A DNA stretch of 64,000 nt from Oceanospirillaceae bacterium (GCA_015665455.1 JADFAD010000006.1:1-64000); one strand, 5' to 3'; counted from the stretch's first letter, positions 18,525 to 28,654 are shown. Notes: generated by a model from the sequence alone, not told the origin. Numbers and translations are program-made.

Positions 18525-19679
18525 ATGAGAATGCCTTCGCTTGTAGATCGAATGAGTAAGTTGATTGCCTTACCCAGCGTCAGCTGTACACACCCAGATA
18601 TAGACATGAGTAATTTACCTGTCATTGAAACACTCGCTGATTGGTTCGAGCGTTTAGGCTTTGAGATAGAAATCCAACACGTGCCTAACCAAAAAGGTAA
18701 AGCCAACTTAATTGCTACCTTAGGGTCAGGGTCTGGAGGGTTAGTTCTCTCAGGACATACGGACACAGTGCCCTTTAATGAAAACCGCTGGCAGAGTAAC
18801 CCGCTCAAACTTGAAGAGAGAGATAACAAACTCTTCGGGCTAGGCACCTGTGATATGAAAGGCTTCTTTTCAGTCGTCATTGAAGCCATCTTGCCTTACG
18901 TTAATAAACCGTTAAAACAACCTTTAATCATTCTTGCTACCGCTGACGAAGAAAGCTCTATGAGCGGAGCACGCGCACTTGCAAGCCAAGGGTATCCCAA
19001 AGCACGCCATGCGATTATTGGTGAACCCACCAGCCTAAAACCCATTCATATGCATAAAGGCATAATGATGGAGGTAGTAAGAATTCAGGGCAAAGCAGGA
19101 CACAGCTCCAACCCAGCCCTTGGTAATAATGCCCTTGATGCAATGCATTCCGTCATGGGCGAGCTCATTGATTACCGAAAAGAGCTTGCCAACAATTATC
19201 AAAATGCCGACTTCAAGGTATCCGTACCTACATTAAACTTCGGCTGCATTCATGGCGGCGACAACCCAAACCGCATATGCGGCCATTGCGAACTGCAATA
19301 CGATCTAAGGGCTTTACCTGGAATGAATAATGATGACCTCAGGGAAGCAATAAAACATCGTCTTGCGCCCCTTGAAGAGAAGTATCAAGTCCAGCTGACC
19401 GCAGAACCGCTGTTTGATGGCGTACCTTCATTTGCTTCAGACAAAACAAGCGACATCGTTCAACTGGCCGAGAAGTTAACGGGGCACAGTGCAGAGGCCG
19501 TTGCATTTGCAACCGAGGCCCCTTTCCTTCAAGAAATGGGGATGGACACTATCGTCCTTGGCCCAGGGTCGATAGATCAGGCCCACCAACCGGATGAGTT
19601 CATGGCTCTGGATCAAATAGACCCAATGGTTTCGATTTTAAGGAACATGGTAGAAAAGTTCTGCTTAGAAAATAATTAG
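18525..19679 (+). CDS. argE: Acetylornithine deacetylase
   Basis: A 384-residue M20 metallohydrolase that removes acetate from N-acetylornithine in arginine synthesis. Metal-site motifs are LVLSGHTDTVPF and GLGTCDMKGFFSV; the catalytic Glu pair is in ATADEESSMSGA, and IGEPTSLKPIHMHKG and GPGSIDQAHQPDEF complete the site. Length equals E. coli ArgE (383). The stop overlaps the convergent LysR gene by 4 bases. The start is either ATG at 18525 or the ATG two codons later; there is no strong Shine-Dalgarno sequence. Confidence 0.94.
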   Translation: MRMPSLVDRMSKLIALPSVSCTHPDIDMSNLPVIETLADWFERLGFEIEIQHVPNQKGKANLIATLGSGSGGLVLSGHTDTVPFNENRWQSNPLKLEERDNKLFGLGTCDMKGFFSVVIEAILPYVNKPLKQPLIILATADEESSMSGARALASQGYPKARHAIIGEPTSLKPIHMHKGIMMEVVRIQGKAGHSSNPALGNNALDAMHSVMGELIDYRKELANNYQNADFKVSVPTLNFGCIHGGDNPNRICGHCELQYDLRALPGMNNDDLREAIKHRLAPLEEKYQVQLTAEPLFDGVPSFASDKTSDIVQLAEKLTGHSAEAVAFATEAPFLQEMGMDTIVLGPGSIDQAHQPDEFMALDQIDPMVSILRNMVEKFCLENN

Positions 19680-20614
19680 ACCAGAGCTTCTAGCGCTTGC
19701 GTAGAGCCATCAACTTGTTCAAATAACCAATCAAATAGAATTTTGACAGCCGGTTCGGCCAACTTTTCTGGCCGAACTAGAACCGAATACACAAAAGAGC
19801 TTTTTACTCGCCAATCAAACGGGATAATTAAGTGACCCGCTTCAATGGCTTCCTTCACTAAAATGTAATCCGCCACGGTTACTCCATGCCCTGCAATTGC
19901 AGCAGTAATGGCCATATCTAGCGTATCAAACTCCATACCTTTTGCTGCATCCGACGCTTTCATCCCCACACGATCATAGCCCACACTCTTTAACCATAAG
20001 GACCAATCCTGATGTTGGAGCGTAGGGTGCACTAATGTGAAGTCTTTTAAGTTTCTAGGATCAGAAATTAATGCTTCCACACCGTTTAAGTTTGGAGAGC
20101 ATATAGGCACCAACATTTCATCACGTAAAAAATGTGCATAAGCACTCTGAATGGGTAGTTCTCCGCAATGAATAACGATGTCATACACATTGAATTCCAA
20201 CTCATCGTCATTGGGGTCATCTTGCCAAGCACTTGTGATGTGAAGAGGTACATCAGGAAACCTTTCTTGAAATCGATGAAGCCGAGGAAATAACCAACGA
20301 ATAGCGAATGTCGGAGGCACTTTTATTCTGACATCAGAACGATTAGATAACTTAACCTGCTGGCTCAATATAACCAATTCGTCAAATATTTGAGTGAGCT
20401 TAGGTAATAACTGAAGGCCTGCATCAGTTAAGATCAGCTCTCTATGTTTACGAATGAATAAAGGAACATCAAAGAAACTTTCCAGCAATTTTATCTGTTT
20501 ACTAATGGCGCCCTGAGTTAGATGCATTTCTTCCGCAGCTTTAGTAAAACTTAAATTTCTTGCTGCGGCTTCAAAGGCTCTAAGAGCATTTAAGGGCGGT
20601 AATTTTCGATTCAT
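19676..20614 (-). CDS. LysR-family regulator, GcvA-like
   Basis: A 312-residue LysR regulator. The N-terminal helix-turn-helix (LPPLNALRAFEAAARNLSF, TKAAEEMHLTQGAISKQIK, residues 5-60) has the GcvA-type signature. The rest is the periplasmic-binding-protein-like effector domain. GcvA-type proteins often control a divergent gene; the one here is the MATE efflux pump at 20774, 160 bases away, a plausible target. The ATG at 20614 is preferred over the GTG at 20638. Confidence 0.9.
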   Translation of the reverse strand: MNRKLPPLNALRAFEAAARNLSFTKAAEEMHLTQGAISKQIKLLESFFDVPLFIRKHRELILTDAGLQLLPKLTQIFDELVILSQQVKLSNRSDVRIKVPPTFAIRWLFPRLHRFQERFPDVPLHITSAWQDDPNDDELEFNVYDIVIHCGELPIQSAYAHFLRDEMLVPICSPNLNGVEALISDPRNLKDFTLVHPTLQHQDWSLWLKSVGYDRVGMKASDAAKGMEFDTLDMAITAAIAGHGVTVADYILVKEAIEAGHLIIPFDWRVKSSFVYSVLVRPEKLAEPAVKILFDWLFEQVDGSTQALEALV

Positions 20615-20773
20615 AATATGAAGTGTTCCTGTTCGCACTCGGACAAAACAAACATTAATCCATTACTTTTTCTCATGCAGTATAGAAAATATCTCGTTTG
20701 AGAGAAAACCAAGAAATAAATAAAGTTGACGACCTATCCAATTTACAACAGGTTCATTAGGTTCGCTGGTCAC

Positions 20774-22165
20774 ATGAAGTCTTTCAAACAAATCGCTCAA
20801 CTGTCCCTCCCATTAATTGGTGCTCAATTGGCACAGAGCTCTATGATGTTCACAGATACGATATTAATGGGCATGCTAGGTATCTCCGAGTTAGCAGGCG
20901 GTGGATTAGGGGCTGCCATTTTTAATTTCATATTCATTGCCTCAACGGGTGTGCTAGCAGCCACAATCAATCTTGTTGCTTTTGCAAAAGGACAAGATAA
21001 CAACGATGAAATTCATCAAGCGCTTCTTGCGGGTACCTCGTTGGTAATTATACTGACCATAATTACGGGATTCATATTGTGGAATATCGCTCCGATCTTG
21101 CGATTATTGGGTCAATCAAACGAGAACATAGAATTAGCAACCATATACCTTCAAGCAGTTGTTTGGTCATTACTGCCATCCTTCGCCTTAACCGTGCTCC
21201 GGAATTTTTCATTAGGAATGAGTAATGCAGGCTCTATTTTAAAAATAAGCCTTATTGGGGCCACAATAAATTTCCCAGTAAGTTATGTATTAATGAACGG
21301 AACACTAGAAGCTTGGATAGGATTACCTCCACTCGGGCTTGCAGGCATTGGCTATGGGACATCGTTCGTTATTACTTTGATGTTTGTAGCATTAACGATA
21401 GAAATCTATAGAAAACCAGAGTACCAACGATTTTATTTCTGGCATGGGTGGAAACGGTTTGATATCACTCAACTCATAAATACCCTTAAGTTAGGCATTC
21501 CAATATCAATTGCTTACGCAATGGAGAGTGGTTTATTTGCATCTGCCGCAATACTGGCCGGTTGGCTCGGATCGATCCAGCTTGCAGCGCATCAAATAGC
21601 ACTACAGACCATCATACTAACATTTATGCTGCCCTCAGGAATTTCTCAAGCAACGTCGGTATATGTCGGTAATTATTATGCTAAGAACGATCTAATCAGT
21701 GTCAAACGCTATGCGCTATCAGGCTTAATACTGGGCGTAATATTATCCAGCTGCGCTGCGGTAATGATGCTTATGTTCCCAGAACAGATTATTAACTTAT
21801 TTATGCATACAGAAGACATTCAACATAAAGAAGAACTGCTTACACTTGGCATAAGTTTATTAGTCGTGGCTGCAATATTCCAATTAGTGGATGGCGCGCA
21901 AGTCATCGCAATGGGAATTTTAAGAGGGCTTAAAATGTCTACCACTCCGACAGTTATTACAGCCGTAGGGTATTGGTTAGTAGGATTCCCCTCTGCCTAC
22001 TTGCTAATGGATAAGTACGGGTTGGTTGGCGTCTGGACTGGCCTAGGGATAGGACTTGCAGTCACAGCCTATATGTTACTTACCTTATTTAAACGCAAGA
22101 TCAGGCAAGAACAGGAGATTAATCAAGGACCCCAACGCCTTTCTACTGGAGAAATGCAAGCTTAA
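20774..22165 (+). CDS. MATE-family multidrug efflux transporter (NorM-like)
   Basis: A 463-residue inner-membrane exporter with about 12 transmembrane helices, coupled to Na+ or H+. Family features are the N-terminal LSLPLIGAQLAQSSMMFTD, where helix 1 ends in the conserved Asp, and the second-half equivalent GIPISIAYAMESGLFAS. Members expel cationic drugs, dyes and metabolites. The ATG at 20774 gives the family length; an in-frame TTG at 20726 is less likely. The divergent LysR gene may regulate it. Confidence 0.93.
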   Translation: MKSFKQIAQLSLPLIGAQLAQSSMMFTDTILMGMLGISELAGGGLGAAIFNFIFIASTGVLAATINLVAFAKGQDNNDEIHQALLAGTSLVIILTIITGFILWNIAPILRLLGQSNENIELATIYLQAVVWSLLPSFALTVLRNFSLGMSNAGSILKISLIGATINFPVSYVLMNGTLEAWIGLPPLGLAGIGYGTSFVITLMFVALTIEIYRKPEYQRFYFWHGWKRFDITQLINTLKLGIPISIAYAMESGLFASAAILAGWLGSIQLAAHQIALQTIILTFMLPSGISQATSVYVGNYYAKNDLISVKRYALSGLILGVILSSCAAVMMLMFPEQIINLFMHTEDIQHKEELLTLGISLLVVAAIFQLVDGAQVIAMGILRGLKMSTTPTVITAVGYWLVGFPSAYLLMDKYGLVGVWTGLGIGLAVTAYMLLTLFKRKIRQEQEINQGPQRLSTGEMQA

Positions 22166-22171
22166 GTGATT

Positions 22172-22702
22172 CTAGGATGCTTGGGTTAATCCCACAGGAA
22201 AACCTTGTTTCTGAATATTTCGAACGCGTGCTTTCACCGAAGCGGCCTCATCTTCTGAAGCAGCTTCAAACATAACTTCCGCTTCAGGCTGTAATTCAGG
22301 ATACTGACAAGCTAATTCATACATTGCATTATACGCCCAAGCACGAACAAATTTATTAATTTCAGAAAGGCAACCACGAACAAATTCTTCAACCCCATTC
22401 CGGTGTTCAGAAGAAACCGTCAAGTAAGGTAAACATTGAAGAATATGCAATTTAGCTTCCCAATTTTTAAGGGAATCAAGTTGAGAAAAAACGGAAGCAA
22501 TTTGGCCATCTGAAAATGATTTTTTATGCTCTAAGTGATGCTTCAACAACCAAGTAGCACCACGATGAACCTCTTCATCTCCTGCCAATGCAGAAACCAG
22601 TCTATCTTCAAAGTCCGGTTGATCAGCCAATACTGCGTAAAGATCCTCTATATCTTCTGAAGACTTTCCATTCCAACGACGAATAGCGATAAAGAAATCC
22701 AT
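22172..22702 (-). CDS. HEAT-repeat-like protein of unknown function
   Basis: A 176-residue acidic protein, almost wholly helical, that looks like a short HEAT/armadillo-type solenoid. The repeated pattern can be seen in ATWLLKHHLEH, KLHILQCLPYL and FVRAWAYNAMYELA, each with paired amphipathic helices. I do not recognise a named family. The ATG at 22702 has AGGAG eight bases upstream and is chosen over an in-frame start at 22744. The gene is convergent with the MATE gene, six bases apart. Confidence 0.7.
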   Translation of the reverse strand: MDFFIAIRRWNGKSSEDIEDLYAVLADQPDFEDRLVSALAGDEEVHRGATWLLKHHLEHKKSFSDGQIASVFSQLDSLKNWEAKLHILQCLPYLTVSSEHRNGVEEFVRGCLSEINKFVRAWAYNAMYELACQYPELQPEAEVMFEAASEDEAASVKARVRNIQKQGFPVGLTQAS

Positions 22703-22744
22703 AGGTAAGCTCCTGCTCAGGTCTATCTGCCAACTGTCGAACAA

Positions 22745-23002
22745 GCCTTGGTTACTTTCAAGGTAGTAGAAATATCGACTGGATCACACTTTTAAATTGT
22801 TATTGTTTAGTAACAGACCTTAGTCGGCTACCTATGTCAGGGGCAGGTATCTTATCCGATTGCCTCTTAACAATATGTAAGAGATCACCCGAAAACGACA
22901 GTAGATTATCACTATCGACCATCAAACTTAGAACAGAAATCTCTATTTGTATTTCATTGTGAATTTGCTACTTCAACAATAGCCACTGGATTCAATTCAA
23001 GA
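22745..23002. other. Intergenic stretch with no recognised gene
   Basis: About 260 bases between the HEAT-like gene and the terminator of the OmpA-like gene. No convincing reading frame, RNA gene, promoter pair or repeat is visible. It must hold the promoter of the minus-strand HEAT-like gene near its left end. Confidence 0.5.
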
Positions 23003-23033
23003 AAGCATTCAAGTATCAGATACTTGAATGCTT
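23003..23033 (-). terminator. Terminator of the OmpA-like gene
   Basis: AAGCATTCAAGTATC and GATACTTGAATGCTT form a perfect 15-bp inverted repeat separated by one base. On the minus strand it is followed by TTCTTGAATT. It lies 22 bases beyond the stop of the OmpA-like gene. Confidence 0.75.
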
Positions 23034-23054
23034 CCAGTATCAAACGTCAAAAAA

Positions 23055-24269
23055 CTATTGTTTTACTTGATGCTCAATCGTTGCAATAACTCGTCTATTT
23101 TCTCTACGCCCAGACGCCGTAGAATTATCAGCAACAGGCTGTTCCTCACCATAGCCAACGGCACTCACGCGACTAAGCTCAACATTGAATCGTTGAGTAA
23201 GAACGTCCATAACTGAATCCGCTCGTCTTTGAGAAAGAGATTTATTATAGTTCGCGTTTCCTCTGTCATCGGTATGGCCTTCAATCACTACCGTTGTCTG
23301 AGGGTATCGAGCCATAAAGTCAGCAACCTTTTGGATCTCAGCAAACGACTCATCTGGAACTTCAGACGAATTATTAGCAAAGTTAACCGCTAAATTGATC
23401 GACTCCGTTGTCATCACAACAACTTCACACCCAGAAGCATCCACTTTGGCGCCTGCTTTACTGTTAGGACAAGCATCCAAGTGATCAAACACACCATCGC
23501 CATCTGAATCTACAGGGCAACCATTTTCAGAAACATTGACACCTTTAGGCGTATCAGGACAGGTATCTTTATAATCAAATACACCGTCTTTATCCGAATC
23601 TATGGCACAGCCATTGACATCCACTGACACCCCAGCAGGTGTTGTCGGGCATCTATCCTTCGAATCAACTACGCCATCATTATCGCTGTCATAAACAACT
23701 TCTTGCACTACTGGCGCAGGGACTACAGCTGCTTTAGCCGGTTCACTACCGCCAAAAGCATAACTAATTCCCACACTAATCAATGTATCCAGATCTTCTT
23801 CATCTAAACTATTAATTGCTCTGGCCTCTAAACGACCGGACCATTCCTGATTAAATGAATACCTAGCACCGCCGCCCAAATGAACTTGAGTTTCTACATG
23901 CTCCCCGGAATCATAATCAAAGTCGGCATGGGAAAGACCGGCACCCAAGAACGGTTTCCAATTCCCTGCTTCAGGTAAATAGTAAAGAGCACCTAATCGG
24001 AACTGGTCTAAATCCGCATCCTGATTTCCGTTTTCTGCGTCAGGCGACGAAAACATATACGTTGCCTCAACCCCAAATTTTGGTGATAAAACATATTCAC
24101 CACCAATGATGGCGGTAAACACGTCGTCTAAATTTCGGTTACTATCAAACGTTTGATAGCCAACGGCTGGGTTAATGTAAAAACGGCCTTCCTGCTCGGC
24201 CGATACATGCTGAACAACCGCTGCCATACTAAACATCACAACACCAACCTTAACTGCCTGTGCCCTCAT
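23055..24269 (-). CDS. OmpA/OprF-type outer-membrane porin with TSP3 repeats
   Basis: A 404-residue outer-membrane protein. Residues 1-24 are a signal peptide ending VSAEQ. An N-terminal eight-stranded beta-barrel follows (FYINPAVGYQTFDSN to LISVGISYAFGG, to about residue 175). Next come calcium-binding type-3 thrombospondin repeats (DSDNDGVVDSKDRCP, DSDKDGVFDYKDTCP, DSDGDGVFDHLDACP). The C-terminal OmpA domain binds peptidoglycan (VVIEGHTDDRGNANYN, SLSQRRADSVMDVL). This is the OprF layout and probably links the outer membrane to the cell wall and forms a small pore. A purine-rich GGAGAGAGAGA site precedes the ATG. Confidence 0.94.
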   Translation of the reverse strand: MRAQAVKVGVVMFSMAAVVQHVSAEQEGRFYINPAVGYQTFDSNRNLDDVFTAIIGGEYVLSPKFGVEATYMFSSPDAENGNQDADLDQFRLGALYYLPEAGNWKPFLGAGLSHADFDYDSGEHVETQVHLGGGARYSFNQEWSGRLEARAINSLDEEDLDTLISVGISYAFGGSEPAKAAVVPAPVVQEVVYDSDNDGVVDSKDRCPTTPAGVSVDVNGCAIDSDKDGVFDYKDTCPDTPKGVNVSENGCPVDSDGDGVFDHLDACPNSKAGAKVDASGCEVVVMTTESINLAVNFANNSSEVPDESFAEIQKVADFMARYPQTTVVIEGHTDDRGNANYNKSLSQRRADSVMDVLTQRFNVELSRVSAVGYGEEQPVADNSTASGRRENRRVIATIEHQVKQ

Positions 24270-24423
24270 TTTTCTCTCTCTCCATAGTTATAATAAGAAA
24301 CCACCAAAAGTAACCGGGCTAATGGTATCACTGAAATAAACCATTACCATGATGAATTCTCATCAATTATCTAGGATAATCACTCAATATCGTCATTACC
24401 CTTTGCATTGTAGAGCTAAATAC

Positions 24424-25503
24424 ATGAGTCGTTTCTGGAGTCCAATTGTCAACATCCTCACCCCTTACGTTCCCGGTGAGCAACCTAAAATCAACAACCT
24501 TATAAAACTGAACACCAACGAAAACCCATATGGGCCCTCCCCTAAGGCTCTTGAAGCAATCAAAGGCCACGCCGATGAAAGCTTACGCTTATATCCAGAC
24601 CCTAACGCTGATGAAATTAAAGAAGTCATATCAAAGTATTTCTCATCAGACGAAGTGAAAATTAATCGTAACCAAGTATTTGTTGGTAATGGTTCCGATG
24701 AAGTTTTGGCTCATGCGTTTCAAGCACTTCTGAATCAAGACAATCCTATTTTATACCCTGATATCAGTTACAGTTTTTATCCTGTTTACTGCGGTTTATA
24801 TGGCATAAGCTTCACCAACATCCCATTAACGGATAAGTTTGAAATAAACCCTGATGACTACAAGGCTCCGAACGGCGGTATCATTTTCCCCAATCCAAAC
24901 GCACCAACGGGTCGTTTACTTCCCTTAGAAGCGATTGAGAAAATCACCCAGAATAACCCTGATTCTGTTGTTATTGTCGATGAAGCCTATATCGATTTCG
25001 GCGGTGAAACAGCCATCAAACTTGTCAACAAGTTTGATAATCTATTAGTAATTCAAACCCTATCAAAATCCCGCTCTCTAGCAGGGTTACGGGTCGGCTA
25101 TGCAGTGGGTCATCCCGACCTTATTGAAGGCTTGGAAAGAGTTAAAAACAGCTTTAACTCTTACCCTATGGACAAGCTAGCAATTAAAGCGACGGTTGCC
25201 TCTTTTGAAGATAATGAGTACTTCACTGAAACGTGCTCAAAAATCATTGAGAGTCGAATCAAATTAACCGCTCAACTGATCAAATTTGGTTTTGAAGTAA
25301 TACCTTCAGAAGCAAACTTTGTCTTTGCCAAGCACCCAGAACAAGATGCCGCCGCATTAGCAAGCGCTCTTAGAGAAGAGTCGATCATTGTTCGTTACTT
25401 CAATAAGGAGAAAATAGATCAGCACTTACGCATCAGCATCGGCACCGAAGATGAGTGCAATACACTGATATCTGCACTGAAGAAAATATTACCTTCGTCT
25501 TGA
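24424..25503 (+). CDS. hisC: Histidinol-phosphate aminotransferase
   Basis: A 359-residue class I/II PLP aminotransferase that makes L-histidinol phosphate in histidine synthesis. It begins [16 protein letters not shown], with the substrate-contacting [16 protein letters not shown] contacts are [20 protein letters not shown] and [10 protein letters not shown]. The Schiff-base Lys is in [15 protein letters not shown] and the final Arg in [10 protein letters not shown]. The ATG at 24424 gives the usual length; the frame from 24349 adds an unconserved 25 residues. It stands apart from other his genes. Confidence 0.93.
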   Translation: MSRFWSPIVNILTPYVPGEQPKINNLIKLNTNENPYGPSPKALEAIKGHADESLRLYPDPNADEIKEVISKYFSSDEVKINRNQVFVGNGSDEVLAHAFQALLNQDNPILYPDISYSFYPVYCGLYGISFTNIPLTDKFEINPDDYKAPNGGIIFPNPNAPTGRLLPLEAIEKITQNNPDSVVIVDEAYIDFGGETAIKLVNKFDNLLVIQTLSKSRSLAGLRVGYAVGHPDLIEGLERVKNSFNSYPMDKLAIKATVASFEDNEYFTETCSKIIESRIKLTAQLIKFGFEVIPSEANFVFAKHPEQDAAALASALREESIIVRYFNKEKIDQHLRISIGTEDECNTLISALKKILPSS

Positions 25504-25557
25504 TTTCTTCTTTTCTATCGTCGGGCTCAAAAACCTGACGAATAGAGACGCAATTTC

Positions 25558-25591
25558 TACCATTGATATTAGACTCAAGGTATCAATGGTA
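25558..25591 (+). promoter_or_regulatory. Perfect inverted repeat abutting the ribosome-binding site of the GGDEF-EAL gene
   Basis: TACCATTGATA (25558-25568) and TATCAATGGTA (25581-25591) form an 11-bp perfect stem with a 12-base loop. The right arm runs directly into AAGGAA, the Shine-Dalgarno sequence of the gene at 25605. It has no T-tract, so it is probably not a terminator of hisC. It could be an RNA hairpin controlling translation or a dimeric repressor operator. Confidence 0.6.
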
Positions 25592-25604
25592 AGGAATTGA
25601 CTTC

Positions 25605-27887
25605 ATGTCTAAACAACCTACCGAAGCACAAACGGGTCAACACAGCCTTTCAAACATTCGTTATACCGATGGTATGACAAACCGCAACAGCATTATGCGC
25701 TACAACCGCTTAATGGAAATGTTGCTGACCCATGCCCCTTTAGATTACATCCTAAATGAGCTCGTTCTTTTCATTGAAAAAGAGAAGCCCGGTATTATTG
25801 GATCAATCTTATTACTTAGTGACGATCAAAATCATCTGACGTCTGGTGCAGCACCAAACCTTCCCGATTTTTACAACCAAACTATTGATGGCATGGCCAT
25901 AGGATCCAAAGCAGGCTCATGCGGTACCGCTGCTTATCACGGTAAACGAGTTATCGTCACCGACATTGAAAATAATGAATACTGGGCTGACTTCAAAGGT
26001 GTCGCTCACCAAGCAAATTTAAGGGCCTGCTGGTCCGAACCAATCGTATCTTCGACCAAAAAGATACTTGGCACCTTTGCCATGTATTACCAAGAAATAA
26101 AAGCGCCGGATGAAAATGACATCCAACTCATCCTAGAAGCAGCAAGGCTTGCAGGTACCGCGATAGAGCAAACTAACGCAGAAAAACACCAACAACTGAC
26201 CACCAATATTTTCAACAACTTACCCTACGCAATTGCGACTACAGACAGCAACTTCCAAATCCTATCAATTAATAACGCATTTGAAAGAATCACAGGTTAC
26301 TCGCTTAACGATATTGAAGGACTAGAAGCGTTCATGCTTATGTCGCCAGGTAAATCATCCGACGATTACCGAGAGGAACTGGGTTCACTTGATGACACAT
26401 CCAGCCGAAAAGAAGAAATCCGAACCCAAAGAAAATCCGGCGAGGACTATTTAATTGAACAAACTATCACGGTACTGAGGAGCCCTAGTGGCAAAGTAGA
26501 TCGCTACATCTGGTTATTTGATGACATAAGCGCACGAAAAAGAGCCGAAGGCGTCATTCAACATCAAGCAAACTATGACTTATTAACGGACCTTCCCAAT
26601 CGAAACCTATTACTCGATCGACTTAATTGGGCAATAAAGTTGTGCAATAAGAATCAAAGTAAATTTGGCTTACTTGTCTTAGATTTAGATCACTTCAAAG
26701 AAATCAATGACTCCCTTGGTCATGAGCTTGGTGATGAATTACTAAAGCACGTTGCACAAAGACTCAAACAGTACATAAAAACCTCTGATAGCATTTCAAG
26801 GTTGGGTGGGGATGAGTTCGCAATCGTAATTCCAAACATTAACGAAGTTCACGACTTAGAAACATTAGCAAAAGGATTAATTGAAGAAATAAGTAAACCT
26901 TACAGCCTTATAAATAAAGAAAACCTGAGCTATATAACGACCAGCATAGGCATTTCAGTATACCCAAACGATGGAGATTCAATAGAACAATTATTCCGTT
27001 CTGCTGATCAAGCCATGTACTCCGCAAAAGAACAAGGCAGAAATTGCTTCAGCCTCTATACCCAAGGACTTCAAGAAAAATCAGATTCTCAAGCCAAATT
27101 GCACCAAGACTTAAAAGTGGCCATTCAAAACAACCAGCTTGAGCTTTACTACCAACCCATAATCAACCTTAAAACCAATCAACTGGATAAAGCCGAATGC
27201 CTCATTCGTTGGAACCATCCGGAAAAAGGAATGATCTCCCCAGCAACATTCATCCCTATTGCAGAAAAAACAGGCATCATAAAAGAACTAGGCTATTGGA
27301 TTCGAGAACAAGCATGCAGCCAAGTAAAAAGCTGCATAAATGACGGACTCAAAATTCGATTTTCGGTGAACATTTCAACGCTTGAGTTCTGGTCTGGAGA
27401 ATTGGTCAGCTCGTTTTTAGAAAGCATGGAGAAGCATTGCGTAGTCGCGGATTACCTAACGGTTGAAATTACCGAAAGTCTATTCATGAAAAACCAATCT
27501 GAAATGGTGCTAGCTCTCAGTAACTTAAGAACGCTTGGTGTTCGTATTTCCATCGATGACTTTGGCACCGGCTATTCCTCACTGTCCTATTTGGGCAGCT
27601 TCCCGCTAGATGAACTAAAAATTGATAAAAGTTTTATTGATGGCATCGAAGGTGAAGAGCGCAAACAATCACTCGTAGAAGCAATGATTACGCTGTCAAA
27701 TAAACTAGGCATGAAAGTCGTTGCCGAGGGCGTAGAAACTCAAGGTCAGTTTGACCTATTGAAGAATAAAGGCTGCGACTACATACAAGGTTACTACTTT
27801 TCAAAACCTCTACCCGCAGCCCAATTCACTGAATTTGCAATACAACAATGGATTAAAGCTAACCCTGAATACTCGAGCCCAATTTAA
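25605..27887 (+). CDS. GAF-PAS-GGDEF-EAL bifunctional c-di-GMP enzyme
   Basis: A 760-residue soluble signalling protein. A GAF domain (about residues 40-200) includes the SKAGSCGTAAYHGKRVIV signature. A PAS domain with PAC spans about 205-320. The GGDEF domain (about 330-490) has an intact RLGGDEF active site; the inhibitory-site position reads KTSD instead of RxxD. The EAL domain (about 505-750) has ECL in place of EAL but keeps the catalytic Glu, the Asn of SVNIS, VEITE, IDDFGTGYSS, LKIDKSF, AEGVE and the Gln of IQGYYFSKP. It can therefore be expected to degrade c-di-GMP and perhaps also make it. An inverted repeat abuts its ribosome-binding site. Confidence 0.93.
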   Translation: MSKQPTEAQTGQHSLSNIRYTDGMTNRNSIMRYNRLMEMLLTHAPLDYILNELVLFIEKEKPGIIGSILLLSDDQNHLTSGAAPNLPDFYNQTIDGMAIGSKAGSCGTAAYHGKRVIVTDIENNEYWADFKGVAHQANLRACWSEPIVSSTKKILGTFAMYYQEIKAPDENDIQLILEAARLAGTAIEQTNAEKHQQLTTNIFNNLPYAIATTDSNFQILSINNAFERITGYSLNDIEGLEAFMLMSPGKSSDDYREELGSLDDTSSRKEEIRTQRKSGEDYLIEQTITVLRSPSGKVDRYIWLFDDISARKRAEGVIQHQANYDLLTDLPNRNLLLDRLNWAIKLCNKNQSKFGLLVLDLDHFKEINDSLGHELGDELLKHVAQRLKQYIKTSDSISRLGGDEFAIVIPNINEVHDLETLAKGLIEEISKPYSLINKENLSYITTSIGISVYPNDGDSIEQLFRSADQAMYSAKEQGRNCFSLYTQGLQEKSDSQAKLHQDLKVAIQNNQLELYYQPIINLKTNQLDKAECLIRWNHPEKGMISPATFIPIAEKTGIIKELGYWIREQACSQVKSCINDGLKIRFSVNISTLEFWSGELVSSFLESMEKHCVVADYLTVEITESLFMKNQSEMVLALSNLRTLGVRISIDDFGTGYSSLSYLGSFPLDELKIDKSFIDGIEGEERKQSLVEAMITLSNKLGMKVVAEGVETQGQFDLLKNKGCDYIQGYYFSKPLPAAQFTEFAIQQWIKANPEYSSPI

Positions 27888-27904
27888 GCCATATGTGAGC
27901 TAAC

Positions 27905-28537
27905 TTAAAATGGATACTGCTCAATAACTAAAGTCCAAAGAGAATAAGCAATCGTCCACATCATTCCACAAACAAACATATCTAACACCCGCCAAGAAAT
28001 AGGCCTCTCAAAAATCGGAGCCAATTTGGCTGCACCAAAACTGAGACTAAAGAACCAAACAACCGATGCCAAGGCAGCACCAACCGCAAACAACCAACGT
28101 TCCAAACCTACATATTGTCCTCCAACACTCCCAATAAGCACCACCGTATCCAAATACACATGAGGATTTAACAATGTAATTGAAAGCGTGACAGCAAATG
28201 CTTTACCCAATGTTTTAATGCCTTCTGATTCCGCTATTAGCTTTTGCTCTGAAAAAACAGAAATCAAAGACCTTAACCCATACATAGAAAGAAACACGCC
28301 ACCAAAAATAGCAATCAACCACATCAAAATTGGGCTGGATGAAATGAGAATCCCCATTCCTGCAATCCCACAGAAAATAAGTACGGTATCCACTGTGCAA
28401 CAAGTAACTGCAATCACTAAGTTAAAACGCTTTCGAATACCTTGAGCCAACACAAAAGCATTTTGAGCACCAATGGCGATAATCAAGCTCATGCTGGTTA
28501 TAAAGCCGGTGGACATAACGGACAAGGTTTCACTCAT
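27905..28537 (-). CDS. argO: LysE/ArgO-family amino-acid exporter
   Basis: A 210-residue inner-membrane exporter with about six helices. The LysE-family N-terminus is clear (GFITSMSLIIAIGAQNAFVLAQGIRK), as is LLNPHVYLDTVVLIGSVG in the middle. The family exports lysine and arginine. It is divergent from an ArgP-type LysR gene 117 bases away, the standard argO/argP arrangement, so arginine or lysine export under ArgP control is the likely role. Confidence 0.9.
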   Translation of the reverse strand: MSETLSVMSTGFITSMSLIIAIGAQNAFVLAQGIRKRFNLVIAVTCCTVDTVLIFCGIAGMGILISSSPILMWLIAIFGGVFLSMYGLRSLISVFSEQKLIAESEGIKTLGKAFAVTLSITLLNPHVYLDTVVLIGSVGGQYVGLERWLFAVGAALASVVWFFSLSFGAAKLAPIFERPISWRVLDMFVCGMMWTIAYSLWTLVIEQYPF

Positions 28538-28654
28538 TTATATTTGCCTTTTCGATGCGTTAAAGAATAGAAAAATCATAAAACACAAAAAAAAATAAGT
28601 TAAATTAATGAATTTAATCTATCATTAAAATTCTTAATAAAAGAACAAATAACC

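Noticed and set aside
25605-27887. Loss of phosphodiesterase activity because EAL reads ECL
   Set aside because: Only the middle residue differs; the catalytic Glu and all other metal and catalytic residues are present.
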